A DNA stretch of 33,408 nucleotides from contig CANPWV010000014.1 of NCBI GenBank assembly GCA_947585105.1, positions 1 to 33,408 of the forward strand, given 5' to 3'. A model generated the notes under the pieces. It had not been told where the DNA came from and ran no database searches. It saw only the letters and a list, made by a program, of their open reading frames with translations. Every line of letters starts with the position of its first letter. The stretch's first letter is position 1. The position numbers and the translations under genes were made by a program. Positions 1 through 9,391 of the stretch are shown one piece after another. This DNA is from an uncultured Clostridia bacterium (GTDB taxonomy: Bacteria > Bacillota > Clostridia > TANB77 > CAG-508).

Positions 1-1654
1 ATATTAGAAAATGAAAATGGAGATTATATAGTAGAAGAGATGAATACAGATTTAAGTGGAGATATTGGAGGAGGAATCACGCTTGCTACACCAGATAGTT
101 TTACTGGAGGAACAATGACATTTGATCCACGGAGAAGGAAATAAGTCAACATTAGTATTTAGCGATGAAATAAACGCAGAATATAATTTTGATATAAGGT
201 CAGGAGAAGTAACAATATATATTGATAATGATATGACACTTACAAATGAAGGTTTAAGTAGGTCAGCTATAAATATTGAACCAAACGCTAAATTAAATTT
301 ATATATATCAAAAGATGTAACTTTAACAGTAAATAGTGGGTTTGGCGAAGATGGAGAAATAGGAAATGAAAATGGAGCCAAAGGAGGACCTGGAGGATAC
401 GCTGGAATAAGAGTTCCATGGAAAGATGAAAATGAAAATGGAATAAGAGATGAAGAGGAACAAGCTGAGCTAAATTTATATGGAGAAGGAACAATAATAG
501 CAATTGGAGGAAATGCCGGTAATGGAGTTGATAGTTCTGATACGTATGGAGGACGGCGGAGGTCGGTGGAGCAGGAGCTCGGAATAGGACGGAAACCGGT
601 GGTAAAGGTGGAAATGCAAATTCAACTGAAATTATAAATAACGGTCATGATATGGAATTTTTAACGAAACCTTATAAAGATGGAAGTAATCCTAATAATA
701 ATACTAATTGTGGTTTTGATGGAGAAAAAGGAGAAAACTGTGGAAAAATTAATATTTTTGAAGATATAAAGGTTTACGCTTATGGTGGTGGAGGAGGATC
801 TGGTGGAAATGGAATTTTATCATCTGGGGGTGGACGGTGGAGGCTATCCTGGTGCTGGAATTGGACGGTGGTGGTGCTGGACGGTCGGAGGAGCTATGCA
901 TTTTAATGGAGCCGGGGGATTTTCTGGTGGAGGTGCTGAAAGAAATCCACTCGCTGGTGTTAATGGTAATGGCGGAGGACAAGACAAGGAGCAACAACAA
1001 GAGCAAGATAGATATAATGGATCTGGTGGTGGAGGGTACTATACTTCTGGTCGTGGAGAGTGTGCTAGTAATATTGATTCTTCGATATATGGAGGAATGA
1101 GTGGTGAACCTTGCCATGCTACAAATGATACAGCTTGGTATAAAGATGTATGTGGTAGTGGTGGTGCTTCCGGAAGTGGTGGAGAGGTTTATTATACTAT
1201 CTCAGAAAACATTTTTGCTTTTAATGGAGATATGGTAACAGATGGAGACTATGCTTCTGTAATTTACGAATATGAAGAAAATGGTACACAAGATACATCT
1301 AAGATTTTGAAAGTATATGAGAGGAAAGATTTAGATGGAAGTATAAAACAATTCATTCCTTCAAAAATATTTGCTCAAAGTGGAGTAATAAGAGCAACAT
1401 ATACAACGAATCAAGGAGAATATACTTTAGATAAAGTAAAAAGACAATTAAGTAATGACGAAAAACTTCCAGATATAGCAAAATCTAGATCTGAAGTAGT
1501 TGTGGTAAAAGCTACAAATAAAATTTCGAACAATCCAACAACTGGATATACAAATCCTTTAACTCCGGAGCTTCCAAATCAAGGAATAGGATCTGGCGCC
1601 GGTTATTTAGAAGCTTCAAATGGAAAATTTGAAGCTAATCCTATTTTAAATTAA
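1..1654 (+). CDS. Glycine-rich surface/adhesin-like protein, 5' end outside window, 10 in-frame CGG +1 sites
   Basis: The frame is open from base 1 and the start lies outside the window; 547 residues are visible when each in-frame CGG is read as C + GGN (glycine). Extra C bases lie at 130, 554, 564, 580, 590, 597, 835, 866, 882 and 886; without shifting, the frame closes within a few codons of the first one. The rebuilt protein has a beta-rich N-terminal part (repeated aspartate/threonine strands, about residues 40–130), an acidic segment, then two glycine-rich blocks (about 183–205 and 260–330) with GGxGG and GAGIGG patterns, and a C-terminal part ending in a Pro/Asn-rich tail. No sortase motif is seen at the C terminus. 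The glycine-rich style is common in secreted or pilin-like proteins of gut Firmicutes; a surface role is inference. A terminator follows directly. Confidence 0.75.
554..598 (+). other. Cluster of five CGGN +1 sites
   Basis: Within 45 bases the frame meets CGG at 554, 564, 580, 590 and 597. Reading each as one glycine gives an uninterrupted run of Gly/Ala with Ile and Asn, and five shifts (net +2) bring the reading exactly into the frame that stays open from 652 onward. At 597 the neighbouring base is also C (AAC C GGT), so which C is surplus cannot be told. Confidence 0.75.
835..888 (+). other. Cluster of four CGGN +1 sites
   Basis: In-frame CGG occurs at 835, 866, 882 and 886. The last two sit in consecutive quadruplets (CGGT CGGA). 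Reading all four as glycine gives net +1 and enters the frame that runs open to the TAA at 1652. Confidence 0.75.
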
Positions 1655-1662
1655 CTAAGATA

Positions 1663-1694
1663 AAACTGTTAGAAAATTTTTCTGACAGTTTTTT
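1663..1694 (+). terminator. Intrinsic terminator after the glycine-rich gene
   Basis: A stem formed by AAACTGTTAGAAAA and TTTTCTGACAGTTT (one G-U pair) is followed by a T run, beginning 9 bases after the stop codon. Confidence 0.85.
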
Positions 1695-1731
1695 GTTATT
1701 TTAAAAACAATTATTTTTTATTAAAAAAGTA

Positions 1732-1760
1732 TTGCATTTTGAAATCAAATGTGGTATTAT
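1732..1760 (+). promoter_or_regulatory. Sigma-A type promoter of a non-coding region
   Basis: TTGCAT, a 17-base spacer and TATTAT. No coding frame follows for more than 300 bases; the transcript would begin near 1767 and run into a strong hairpin at 1799–1857. Confidence 0.6.
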
Positions 1761-1765
1761 AATAA

Positions 1766-1866
1766 ACAAGCTTAGGTATTGAAGGAACCAAATCTCTAAT
1801 ATAGGCGTATAGAACGGTAAATATATGTCGAATTTTTATCGTTCTATACGCCTATATGTTTTTTGA
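1766..1866 (+). ncRNA. Putative small structured RNA ending in an 18-bp perfect hairpin
   Basis: This region is downstream of the promoter at 1732–1760. Bases 1799–1816 and 1840–1857 are perfect inverse complements (18 bp) with a 23-base loop, followed by a T run at 1859–1864. That fits a short RNA of about 95 nt with an intrinsic terminator, or a leader with a constitutive stop. No RNA family was recognised and no coding frame with a ribosome binding site is present. Confidence 0.45.
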
Positions 1867-1904
1867 ACATAATAGGTGTAAATACATAAACATCCACATT
1901 ACAG

Positions 1905-1998
1905 TAGAAAAGCAAAAAGTTGAAGTTAGCTCCAACCAAATCTTAACTAACTCCAACCCCTAAGTAAGAGAGAAGCCTAGTGCTTTTCTCTTTTTTAT
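1905..1998 (+). ncRNA. Second structured segment with hairpin and terminator
   Basis: A hairpin at 1919–1957 pairs GTTGAAGTTAG with CTAACTCCAAC. It is followed at about 1968–1996 by a GC-containing stem (AGAGAGAAGC / GCTTTTCTCT) and a T run. The segment GAAAAGC near 1907 can also pair with GCTTTTC of the terminator, so two exclusive folds are possible. Together with the upstream hairpin this fills the 442 bases between the two surface genes; no protein is evident. Confidence 0.4.
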
Positions 1999-2072
1999 TA
2001 TTATATGTTAAAACATAGAAAAAGTCAATAATTAGATAAATAAATTAATTGTGATTAAAATTGTACACTAAG

Positions 2073-2119
2073 TAAAGTTCATCATAAAATAATAAAACGA
2101 CTATCATTGTACTGCTTAT
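2073..2119 (+). repeat. 47-bp direct repeat, copy 1 (prepilin helix junction)
   Basis: Identical to 33196–33242. It covers the 24 bases before the prepilin-like reading frame and its first 23 bases. Beyond it the two loci stay similar through the shared NAIIGDNG segment including the same surplus C, then diverge. Confidence 0.9.
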
Positions 2120-4976
2120 TTTAGCTGGTGTCTCTTTAAACGCAATAATTCGGGGATAATGGAATAATAAATAATGCGATAGATGCAAAAATGAAAAATA
2201 GCATAGCTGTTTTGGAAGAGTTTATACAAGAATTTTATGTTGGAAATTTTGAAGATTTTTCCTCTAGTGATCTTTCAAAAGTAGAACTTGTAAAAACGAA
2301 GAAAAAAGAATGGTTTTATAATACAAAGGAAGGATTTGTTGTAGATAGTGGAAATCACGCACTATATTTAATTGTAAAAAAGAATTTACCAAAAGATATA
2401 AGAGACCAGTTAGTAGGAGGAGACGCTGGAGAAGGAACATATAAAGATTATTTTACTTTAAATGATGTTTATGGTGTAACATCTGATTTAAAAGTATATT
2501 ATTGCTCAAATCGGAATTGGGAGTATCGTAGGCTTAACAAGTGATGACCTTGATAAAGATTCACCTACAAGAGAAGTTATAGATAAAAATAGCAGTTTAG
2601 GAAAGTTAATAAATGGCGATACAGACGAAAATATAACAACTTCTAGAGCAAGAAATGTTCCTAGTTTAACAATAGATGTAAGTTCAGGAATTACAAATTT
2701 GGAAGAATTTTATAAATTAACATCATTAAAGGAGCTTACTTTGACAAATTTTAAGAAAGATTCTAATTTTTCACTAAGTGGATTAGAAAACGCTATAAGT
2801 CTTAATTATCTTCATTTTAAAAGCTGTGACTTATCAAGTTATGATACAATGAAATATTTAAAAAGTTTACAATATTTATATTTAGAAGATAGTTGTGATG
2901 ATGAGGTTACAAATTTATTTACAGCCATGAAGGGAGTAGATTATAATAATTTAGAATATTTGGGAATTTTTGGAATGGCTCCGGTAGATTTTGCAAAACA
3001 AGATATGAGTAGAAAAGTTACTCTTGCAAGTAAAATTTCTAGTGTTACTGATATTTCACCTTTAGAATATTTATCAGATGTTACAAAAAATAAAGTAAAA
3101 TATTTATATTTGAATAATAATGATATTGTTAATATGGATAATATAAATAATTTTTCAAATGTTGCGGTTCTAGATGTTGCTAATAATAAATTAACAAGTT
3201 TAGAAACAGCGTGTTCTAATATGAGTTCTTTGATATATTTTGAAGGAACTAATAATAGTTTAGCTAATTTAAATGGACTAAATAGTAGTAGTTTAACATT
3301 GTTAATATTGTCAGATAATAAATTAAATGATATTAGTAATTTAAACTCTAGCTTAACATTTCTTGATTTAACAAATAATTCATTATTAGAAAATGTATCT
3401 AAGATTTCGGAATGTACCAAATTAGGAGGCTTATATCTTACTGGCTGTACAAAAATGAAACACAGTGATGTGAAATTATTTGCTAATGTATATAATAGAA
3501 TAATTTCAATATATCGATCGATTGATAATATTTTTTTGACAGATTTAGAAACAGATAGTGAAAAAAATTGGTATAATAAGTCTTTGAGCGATACTGATTT
3601 GGAAGAACTTATAAATAATAACTTTCTTACGAGGTTGAGGTTAGATGACAATGGACTTTTAGGAAATACATCATTTGCTTCTTTAGATCAAGATACACAA
3701 AAAGATATAACTGAAAAATTTGGTTCTGAAAATTTAGGAAAAGATATTTATTTAAGATATGTTTTATCTACTTTAAATAATATGGAATATCTTTCTTTAA
3801 AAAATATAACTAATCTAGAAAATATTGATTTTGTGAAGTTTATGCCAAAACTTGTTCAATTAGATTTAGATGGAACGTCAGTTATTGATTTGTCGATTCT
3901 AGAGACTTTAACAAATCAAGGTGAATTACTATCTTTTGCAAGTTTAACTGTTTCAAATCCATTAACAGATTTAACAAAAATTCAAAAAACTATAAGTAAT
4001 TTTTGGGAAAGAAGTGGAGCTTATTGGAATGTTTATGGTGGTAGTAGAGGTAGTGGACTTCATATTTGGACTAAAGAGTTATTTGATAGTTTAAATAATT
4101 GTAAAAATATTCAAAAATTAAAAATTTTTGGTGACAATGATGGTACGAAGTTTTCTGGTGATTATAGTTTAAGCGAAATGACAAAATTAGAATATGTAGA
4201 TTTCTTTTTTATTCGTACACAGATTGAATTACCTTCTAATTTGATTTACTGTGATTTTGAACAAAGTTGTTTTCCAGTTTTTGATGAGCGGAAGTGTTGT
4301 GTCTATTTTAATATTTGGTAATAGTGGGTATACGAATAATGATAGTTTAGAGGCAATGTTTAATAGTTTAAATGGTTGTAGTACGGTTACGCAAGTACAA
4401 ATTATAACTTGTCATTATATTACGACAATTCATGGAATATCAAAATTAAAAAATTCTAAAATTAATTTATTTCGATATTTAAGGAATAGTGCTGACGATT
4501 ATTATGATTTCGATATTTCTGACTTAGAAAATTTTAATAGTGAAGAAGGTTATATAAGCGAGTTAAAGATGGAAGATGTAAAAATAGATACTTTACCAAA
4601 CTTAAGTGGATTAAAACTAAATAGTCTAACTTTAAATAATCTTTCAATTGAAAACATTGATGGACTAAAAAATTGTACTACATTAACTGAATTAGATTTA
4701 TCGAATAACAAAATTCAAAATTTAGACTCTATAAAAAATTTGTCTAATCTAAAAACATTGAATTTATCAGTAAATAATCTTTATAATACTTACAAAGATC
4801 CAGTAAAAAATGAGACAATTAATAATTTAAAAATATTATCTGATTTACATGGAAGAGGTTTGAAAAGCTTAGATGTTTCTAAAAATCATTTTGAAGAAAC
4901 TGGAAATTCAGAAGATTTACTAAAAAAATTAAAAGAATTATTTGGCTCAAATGGTGATTTTTCAAATCAAATTTAA
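2097..4976 (+). CDS. Prepilin-like leucine-rich-repeat surface protein, no visible start, 3 CGGN +1 sites
   Basis: The frame from about 2097 encodes the second half of a type IV prepilin helix (TTIIVLLILAGVSLNAIIGDNG), continues as a soluble domain and then as many leucine-rich repeats of the SDS22/internalin type with LxxLxLxxN units (about residues 200–500 and 780–930). Extra C bases at 2151 (Gly19), 2512 (Gly139) and 4289 (Gly731) must be skipped; the result is 958 residues ending at TAA. No ATG, GTG or TTG gives the missing leader: an in-frame TAA lies at 2085, only four codons before. The gene is therefore 5'-truncated, a silent cassette, or started in a way I cannot see. If expressed it should be membrane-anchored and surface-exposed. 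A terminator follows. Confidence 0.7.
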
Positions 4977-4985
4977 TAAATTATA

Positions 4986-5017
4986 TGTTCGTCCGTAGGC
5001 TTGCGGACGAATTTTTT
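4986..5017 (+). terminator. Intrinsic terminator after the LRR gene
   Basis: TTCGTCCG and CGGACGAA form an 8-bp GC-rich stem followed by a run of T. Confidence 0.9.
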
Positions 5018-5025
5018 ATTATGAC

Positions 5026-5054
5026 TTGATATTTTTATCATATTAATATATAAT
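5026..5054 (+). promoter_or_regulatory. Promoter of the yvcK–galE unit
   Basis: TTGATA, a 17-base spacer and TATAAT, about 75 bases upstream of the yvcK start. Confidence 0.7.
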
Positions 5055-5130
5055 GAGGAAAATCTTAGTATATAAAAAAATTTACATCATATATTTTAAC
5101 AAAATACAATAAGGAGAGTGGACAAATAAT

Positions 5131-6084
5131 ATGCAAAAAAATAAGAAAGTTGTTATTTTAGGTGGTGGAACAGGAACTTCTTTTGTTGTAAAAGGACTTA
5201 AATATTTTCCAATTGATTTGACTTGTGTAATTACAGTTTCAGATGATGGAAGTAGTACAGGAAGATTAAGAAAAGAGTTTTCAACACCAGCGGTTGGAGA
5301 TATTAGAAAGGTTTTAAGTAATCTTTCAACACTTCCAGATGAAATAAGAGATGTTATGGAATATAGATTAAAAGCTAAAAGTGAGTTAAATGGTCACGCT
5401 TTGGGAAATCTAGTTCTTACTTCACTTATTCACGAAACTGGAAGTTTGCAAAAAAGTATTCAATATTTAAGTAAACTTTTAGATGTTAAAAGTAAGGTTT
5501 TGCCTTTATCTGAAGATTATTTAACATTAATGGGAAAAACTGTTGATGGAGAGATAATTGAAGGTGAAGAGGAAATTACACATGCTAATAAAAAATATAT
5601 AGAATTTTTCTATAAAGAAGAGCCACATGTTTTGCCCGAAGTATTTACGGCAATAGAAGAAGCTGACTTGATAATATTAAGTACTGGAAGCTTGTATACT
5701 TCTGTTATGCCACATATAATTTGTAAAGATGTTTGTGAAGCAATTAGAAAATCAAAAGCTAAACTTATGTATATTTGTAACGTTATGACTCAACCTGGTG
5801 AAACAGATGGGTTTGGCGTTTCAGATCATGTTGATAGTTTAGAGCACTATATTGGAAAAGACGAGATAGATGTAGTTATTGCTAGTAATACTAAAATATC
5901 AAAAGAAATGGCTGATAAATACGCTGACGAAGAGCAAAAAGAGCCAGTAAAAATTGATTATGAAAATATCAAAAAACATAAATTTGAACTTATTGAAGAT
6001 GATTTAGTTTCAGTAAATGATGGAACAATTAAACATAATAGCTTGAAATTAAGCGCAGATATATTCTCATATTTGATGCGTTAA
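5131..6084 (+). CDS. yvcK: YvcK/CofD-like gluconeogenesis factor
   Basis: 317 residues, full length for the YvcK family. The N-terminal nucleotide-binding loop GGGTGTS (residues 9–15) is followed by the family signatures VSDDGSSTGRLR and GDIRKVLSNLS, and NGHALGNL is present in the middle. YvcK proteins bind UDP-sugars and affect cell shape and growth on gluconeogenic carbon sources in Bacillus; in many Firmicutes they sit beside whiA and rapZ, which are absent here. The start is supported by an AAGGAGAG site 12 bases upstream. It has no in-frame CGG. galE follows after 26 bases with its own AAGGAG, so the two are probably one operon; the pairing with a UDP-sugar epimerase fits the ligand. Confidence 0.95.
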   Translation: MQKNKKVVILGGGTGTSFVVKGLKYFPIDLTCVITVSDDGSSTGRLRKEFSTPAVGDIRKVLSNLSTLPDEIRDVMEYRLKAKSELNGHALGNLVLTSLIHETGSLQKSIQYLSKLLDVKSKVLPLSEDYLTLMGKTVDGEIIEGEEEITHANKKYIEFFYKEEPHVLPEVFTAIEEADLIILSTGSLYTSVMPHIICKDVCEAIRKSKAKLMYICNVMTQPGETDGFGVSDHVDSLEHYIGKDEIDVVIASNTKISKEMADKYADEEQKEPVKIDYENIKKHKFELIEDDLVSVNDGTIKHNSLKLSADIFSYLMR

Positions 6085-6110
6085 TTTTATCAAATGAAAA
6101 GGAGTAAAAA

Positions 6111-7115
6111 ATGAAAATATTAGTTACAGGTGGATTAGGATTTATTGGAAGCCATACAATTGTAGAGTTATTGGAAAATGACTTTGAGGTTGTGGTTGTA
6201 GATAATTTATATAATTCAAAAATTGAAGTATTAGACAAAATCAAGGAAATTACAGGAAAAGAAGTAAAATTTTATAAAGAAGATGTTTGCGATAAATCAG
6301 CTTTAGAAAAAATATTTAAAGAAAACAAAATTGACGGAGTTATTCATTTTGCTGGTTATAAGGCGGTTGGAGAAAGTTGTAAAAAGCCTTTAATGTACTA
6401 TCACAATAATTTGATGTCTACAATTAATTTGCTTGAAGTAATGAAAGATAATAATGTAAAAAGATTTATATTTAGCTCTTCAGCTACAATTTATGGAGAA
6501 AGAGAAACTCCAAAATATGTTGAAGAAATGGGAAGAGGAAAAACTACAAATCCTTATGGAACTACAAAAGCCATGATAGAGCAAATTCTAGAGGATTTAT
6601 ATAGTTCTGATAATGAGTGGGCTATTTCAATTTTGAGATATTTCAATCCGATTGGTGCTCATTCTAGCGGATTAATTGGCGAAAGTCCAAATGGTATTCC
6701 AAATAATTTAATGCCATACATTTTAAAAGTTGCCTCAGGCGGGCTAGACGTTTTAAATGTATTTGGAAACGATTATCCAACACCTGATGGAACTGGAGTA
6801 AGAGATTATATACATGTTGTAGATTTAGCAAAAGGTCACATTTCAGCTTTAAATAAAATAACAAAGAGTGGACCTGGAATCTATACTTATAACCTAGGTT
6901 CAGGAAAAGGTGTAAGCGTATTAGAATTAGTAAAAACTTTTGAAAAAGTAAATAATATAAAAGTAAATTATAGAATAACTGATAGGCGCCCTGGAGACAT
7001 AGCTGAAAATTACGCTGATCCTAGCAAAGCCTTAAAAGAGCTTGGCTGGAAAACAGAGAAAACTGTTGAAGATATGTGTAGAGATTCTTGGAATTTCATG
7101 AAAAACAATATGTAA
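6111..7115 (+). CDS. galE: UDP-glucose 4-epimerase
   Basis: 334 residues, the normal GalE length. A short-chain dehydrogenase-type fold is shown by the NAD-binding GGLGFIGSH (residues 7–15), FSSSATIYG carrying the catalytic serine (about 124) and YGTTK with catalytic Tyr149 and Lys153. The middle has RYFNPIGAH and the end RRPGD, both typical of GalE. It interconverts UDP-glucose and UDP-galactose (possibly the N-acetyl forms) in the cytoplasm for cell-wall or capsule precursors. An AAAGGAG site precedes the ATG. It follows yvcK by 26 bases. It contains GAC GGA and AGC GGA (CGG out of frame) without any disturbance. Confidence 0.96.
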   Translation: MKILVTGGLGFIGSHTIVELLENDFEVVVVDNLYNSKIEVLDKIKEITGKEVKFYKEDVCDKSALEKIFKENKIDGVIHFAGYKAVGESCKKPLMYYHNNLMSTINLLEVMKDNNVKRFIFSSSATIYGERETPKYVEEMGRGKTTNPYGTTKAMIEQILEDLYSSDNEWAISILRYFNPIGAHSSGLIGESPNGIPNNLMPYILKVASGGLDVLNVFGNDYPTPDGTGVRDYIHVVDLAKGHISALNKITKSGPGIYTYNLGSGKGVSVLELVKTFEKVNNIKVNYRITDRRPGDIAENYADPSKALKELGWKTEKTVEDMCRDSWNFMKNNM

Positions 7116-7179
7116 TTAATTCATATTTCTATTTCCTTCAAATATAATTTTAGTAAAAATATTTGGAGGAAGTGGAAAT

Positions 7180-8404
7180 ATGAATTTTTTTACTAAAACT
7201 TTAATTTCATTTGTTATAATATTAATTTTGCTTCAAAATAGCTTGTTTGCTGTTTATGTAGACGAACAGACAGAATATGTTTGGTCAGATTCTACGATAC
7301 AGACTTCTTCAGGTTTAGAAGAGCCAAAAGATTTTTTGGATTTAACTTGTGAGAGTGCAATTTTAATCGAACAGACCACAGGAGCTGTTTTATATGAAAA
7401 AGACTCTCACACAAGACTTAGACCAGCTTCTGTAACTAAAATTATGACAATTCTTTTAATAATGGAAGCAATAGAAAACGGACAGATAGATTATGATACA
7501 AAAATTACTTGTTCTGAAAACGCTTCGAACATGGGAGGTTCACAGATTTGGCTTGAGGTGGGTGAAAGCTTAACTGTTGATGAAATGTTAAAAGCAATTT
7601 GTATTGTATCTCGGAAATGATTGCTCTGTAGCAATGGCTGAACATTTGGCTGGAAGTGAATCCGCTTTTGTAAACAAAATGAACGAAAAAGCAAAAGAGC
7701 TTGGAATGAAAGATACAGTTTTTAAAAATTGCCATGGAATAGACGAAGATGATCATTTAACAACCGCTTATGATATTGCCTTAATGTCAAAAGAATTACT
7801 AAATAAGTACCCAGAAATTACAAAATATACTACAACATGGATGGATACTCTAAGAGATGGAAAGTCAGAGCTTGTAAATACAAATAAATTAATAAGAGTT
7901 TATGAAGGTGCAACAGGTTTAAAGACTGGATCTACAAGTTTAGCTTTATATAATTTGTCTGCTAGCGCTACAAGAGATGGGCTTTCATTAATTGCGGTAG
8001 TAATGAGAGCTCCAAGTCCAACCGAAAGAGTTTCAAACGCTAGAACTTTACTAGACTATGGGTTTTCGAGTTTTGAATATGTAAAAACATCTACAAAAAA
8101 CGAAGTTTTAAAAAATGTTCCAGTTCAAAAAGGAACTAAAAAAGAAGTAGAAATTGTATATAAAGAAGACAGTGGAACAGTTTTAAAAAGAGGAGAAAAA
8201 TCAAATATTGAAACAAGACTAAAAATAAATGATAAAATTTTTGCACCAATCAAAAAAGGTGACAAACTAGGAAAAGTTGAATTTTATATTGGTGACAAAA
8301 AAATATCAAGTTCTGATTTGATAGCAAATTCTAATGTTGACAAAATAGGAATTTTCAATAACTTTAAGTTAATTACACATAATTGGTTTTACCTGTTTAG
8401 ATAG
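7180..8404 (+). CDS. D-alanyl-D-alanine carboxypeptidase (PBP5/DacF type) with a CGGN +1 site in the SGN motif
   Basis: When the C at 7612 is skipped the gene encodes 407 residues with a signal/anchor segment (about 6–24), SxxK motif SVTK (Ser84, Lys87), SxN motif SGN (144–146) and KTG motif KTGS, followed by the C-terminal beta domain of PBP5-like enzymes. The shifted codon is Gly145, the middle of SGN, so the zero frame stops at TGA right after Ser144 and no catalytic SxN or KTG would be made. The enzyme trims the terminal D-Ala of peptidoglycan stem peptides outside the membrane. The ATG has a GGAGG site 12 bases upstream. The last 20 residues are hydrophobic/aromatic, which could be a membrane tether. 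It ends in TAG. Confidence 0.9.
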
Positions 8405-8493
8405 CGGTTTTAAAATAGCTTAGAAGTTTTAACATTATAAATAAAGATTTCATAATATGTATTAACATAATTTTTAGGAGGAAATCTTTAATT

Positions 8494-9276
8494 ATGAATG
8501 ATAAAATTTTTATGACTATAATAGGAATATTGATTCCGTTTATTGCTACGACTGCCCGGCTCGGGAGTTGTTTTCTTCTTTAAAGGAGATATAAGTAAAA
8601 GATTACAGAAAATCTTTAATGGTTTTGCGGCAGGAGTTATGTTTGCGGCCTCAATTTGGTCACTTATAATTCCTGCTATTGATATGGAAAATAGCCAAGG
8701 AAAGCTTGGCTGGCTAGCTGTAAGTATTGGAATTATAGTGGGTGTCGGATTTTTACTTTTTGCTGATAATTTAGCTGAAAAATCTATGAATAAAAATAAT
8801 TTTAACGGTCAAAGTAAGAAAAATAAAATGTTAAATTTAGCTATAACTCTTCATAACATTCCAGAGGGAATGGCGGTTGGAATTGTTTTTGCTTCAAGTT
8901 TGTCAGGAAGCTTTGGAGTTGGAATAGCTTCAGCTATGGCGCTTTCAATTGGTATTGCAATTCAAAATTTACCAGAAGGAATGGCAATTTCTCTTCCATA
9001 TAAAGCAAGCGGATCTTCAAATAAAAAGGCCTTTTTGATAGGAACTCTTTCACGGAATTGTTGAACCAATTTCAGCAGTTATAACACTTTTGTTAAGTAG
9101 TATAATAAATGTGATTTTACCTTATTTATTAGCGTTTGCGGCTCGGAGCGATGTTATACGTAATAATTTGTGAGCTAATTCCTGATTCGCAAGAAGGGGA
9201 ATATTCAAAACTTGCAACTTTTGGCGTGGTAGCTGGCTTTCTAATTATGATGATACTAGATGTAACACTGGGCTAA
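8494..9276 (+). CDS. ZIP-family metal transporter with three CGGN +1 sites
   Basis: Skipping C at 8557, 9053 and 9144 gives 259 residues, the usual length of bacterial ZIP (ZupT/GufA-like) transporters. Signature helices are present: HNIPEGMAVG (about 120–129), NLPEGMAIS (about 158–166) and the late GIVEPISAV. The shifted glycines are Gly22 (in TTAGSGVVFF), Gly187 (in SGIVEPIS) and Gly217 (in AAGAML), all in membrane helices where ZIP homologues have small residues. It should import Zn2+ or related divalent cations. The ATG at 8494 has an AGGAGG site 8 bases upstream. Without the shifts the frame ends after about 29 codons. At 8557 the preceding base is also C (GCC C GGC), so the exact surplus base is ambiguous. 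Confidence 0.88.
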
Positions 9277-9283
9277 AAAATTT

Positions 9284-9322
9284 AAAAATTTTGATTAGCG
9301 AAGCTAATTAAAATTTTTGTCG
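9284..9322 (+). terminator. Intrinsic terminator after the ZIP gene
   Basis: A 16-bp stem (AAAAATTTTGATTAGC with GCTAATTAAAATTTTT, one G-U pair) with a GAA loop ends in a T run. Confidence 0.8.
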
Positions 9323-9329
9323 AAAATAC

Positions 9330-9358
9330 TTGAATAAAAAAATCAACAGTGATATACT
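9330..9358 (+). promoter_or_regulatory. Promoter of the 9392–11146 unit
   Basis: TTGAAT, a 17-base spacer and TATACT, about 34 bases before the start of the next gene. Confidence 0.65.
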
Positions 9359-9391
9359 TACTTTATAAATTTTTTTGAAGGGAATAAAAAG

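Noticed and set aside
1799..1857. Invertible promoter element bounded by inverted repeats
   Set aside because: The loop is only 23 bases and the stem is followed by a T run, which fits a terminator hairpin much better; no recombinase is nearby.
2941..3651. Long open frame on the minus strand inside the LRR gene
   Set aside because: It is a mirror of the AT-rich, Leu/Asn-rich coding strand; there is no ribosome binding site and no recognisable domain, and the plus strand shows clear leucine-rich repeats.
8557..8566. A fourth +1 site in the ZIP gene at TCGGGA (8561–8566)
   Set aside because: After the shift at 8557 the reading is GGC TCG GGA, where CGG is out of frame; the protein continues correctly without another shift.
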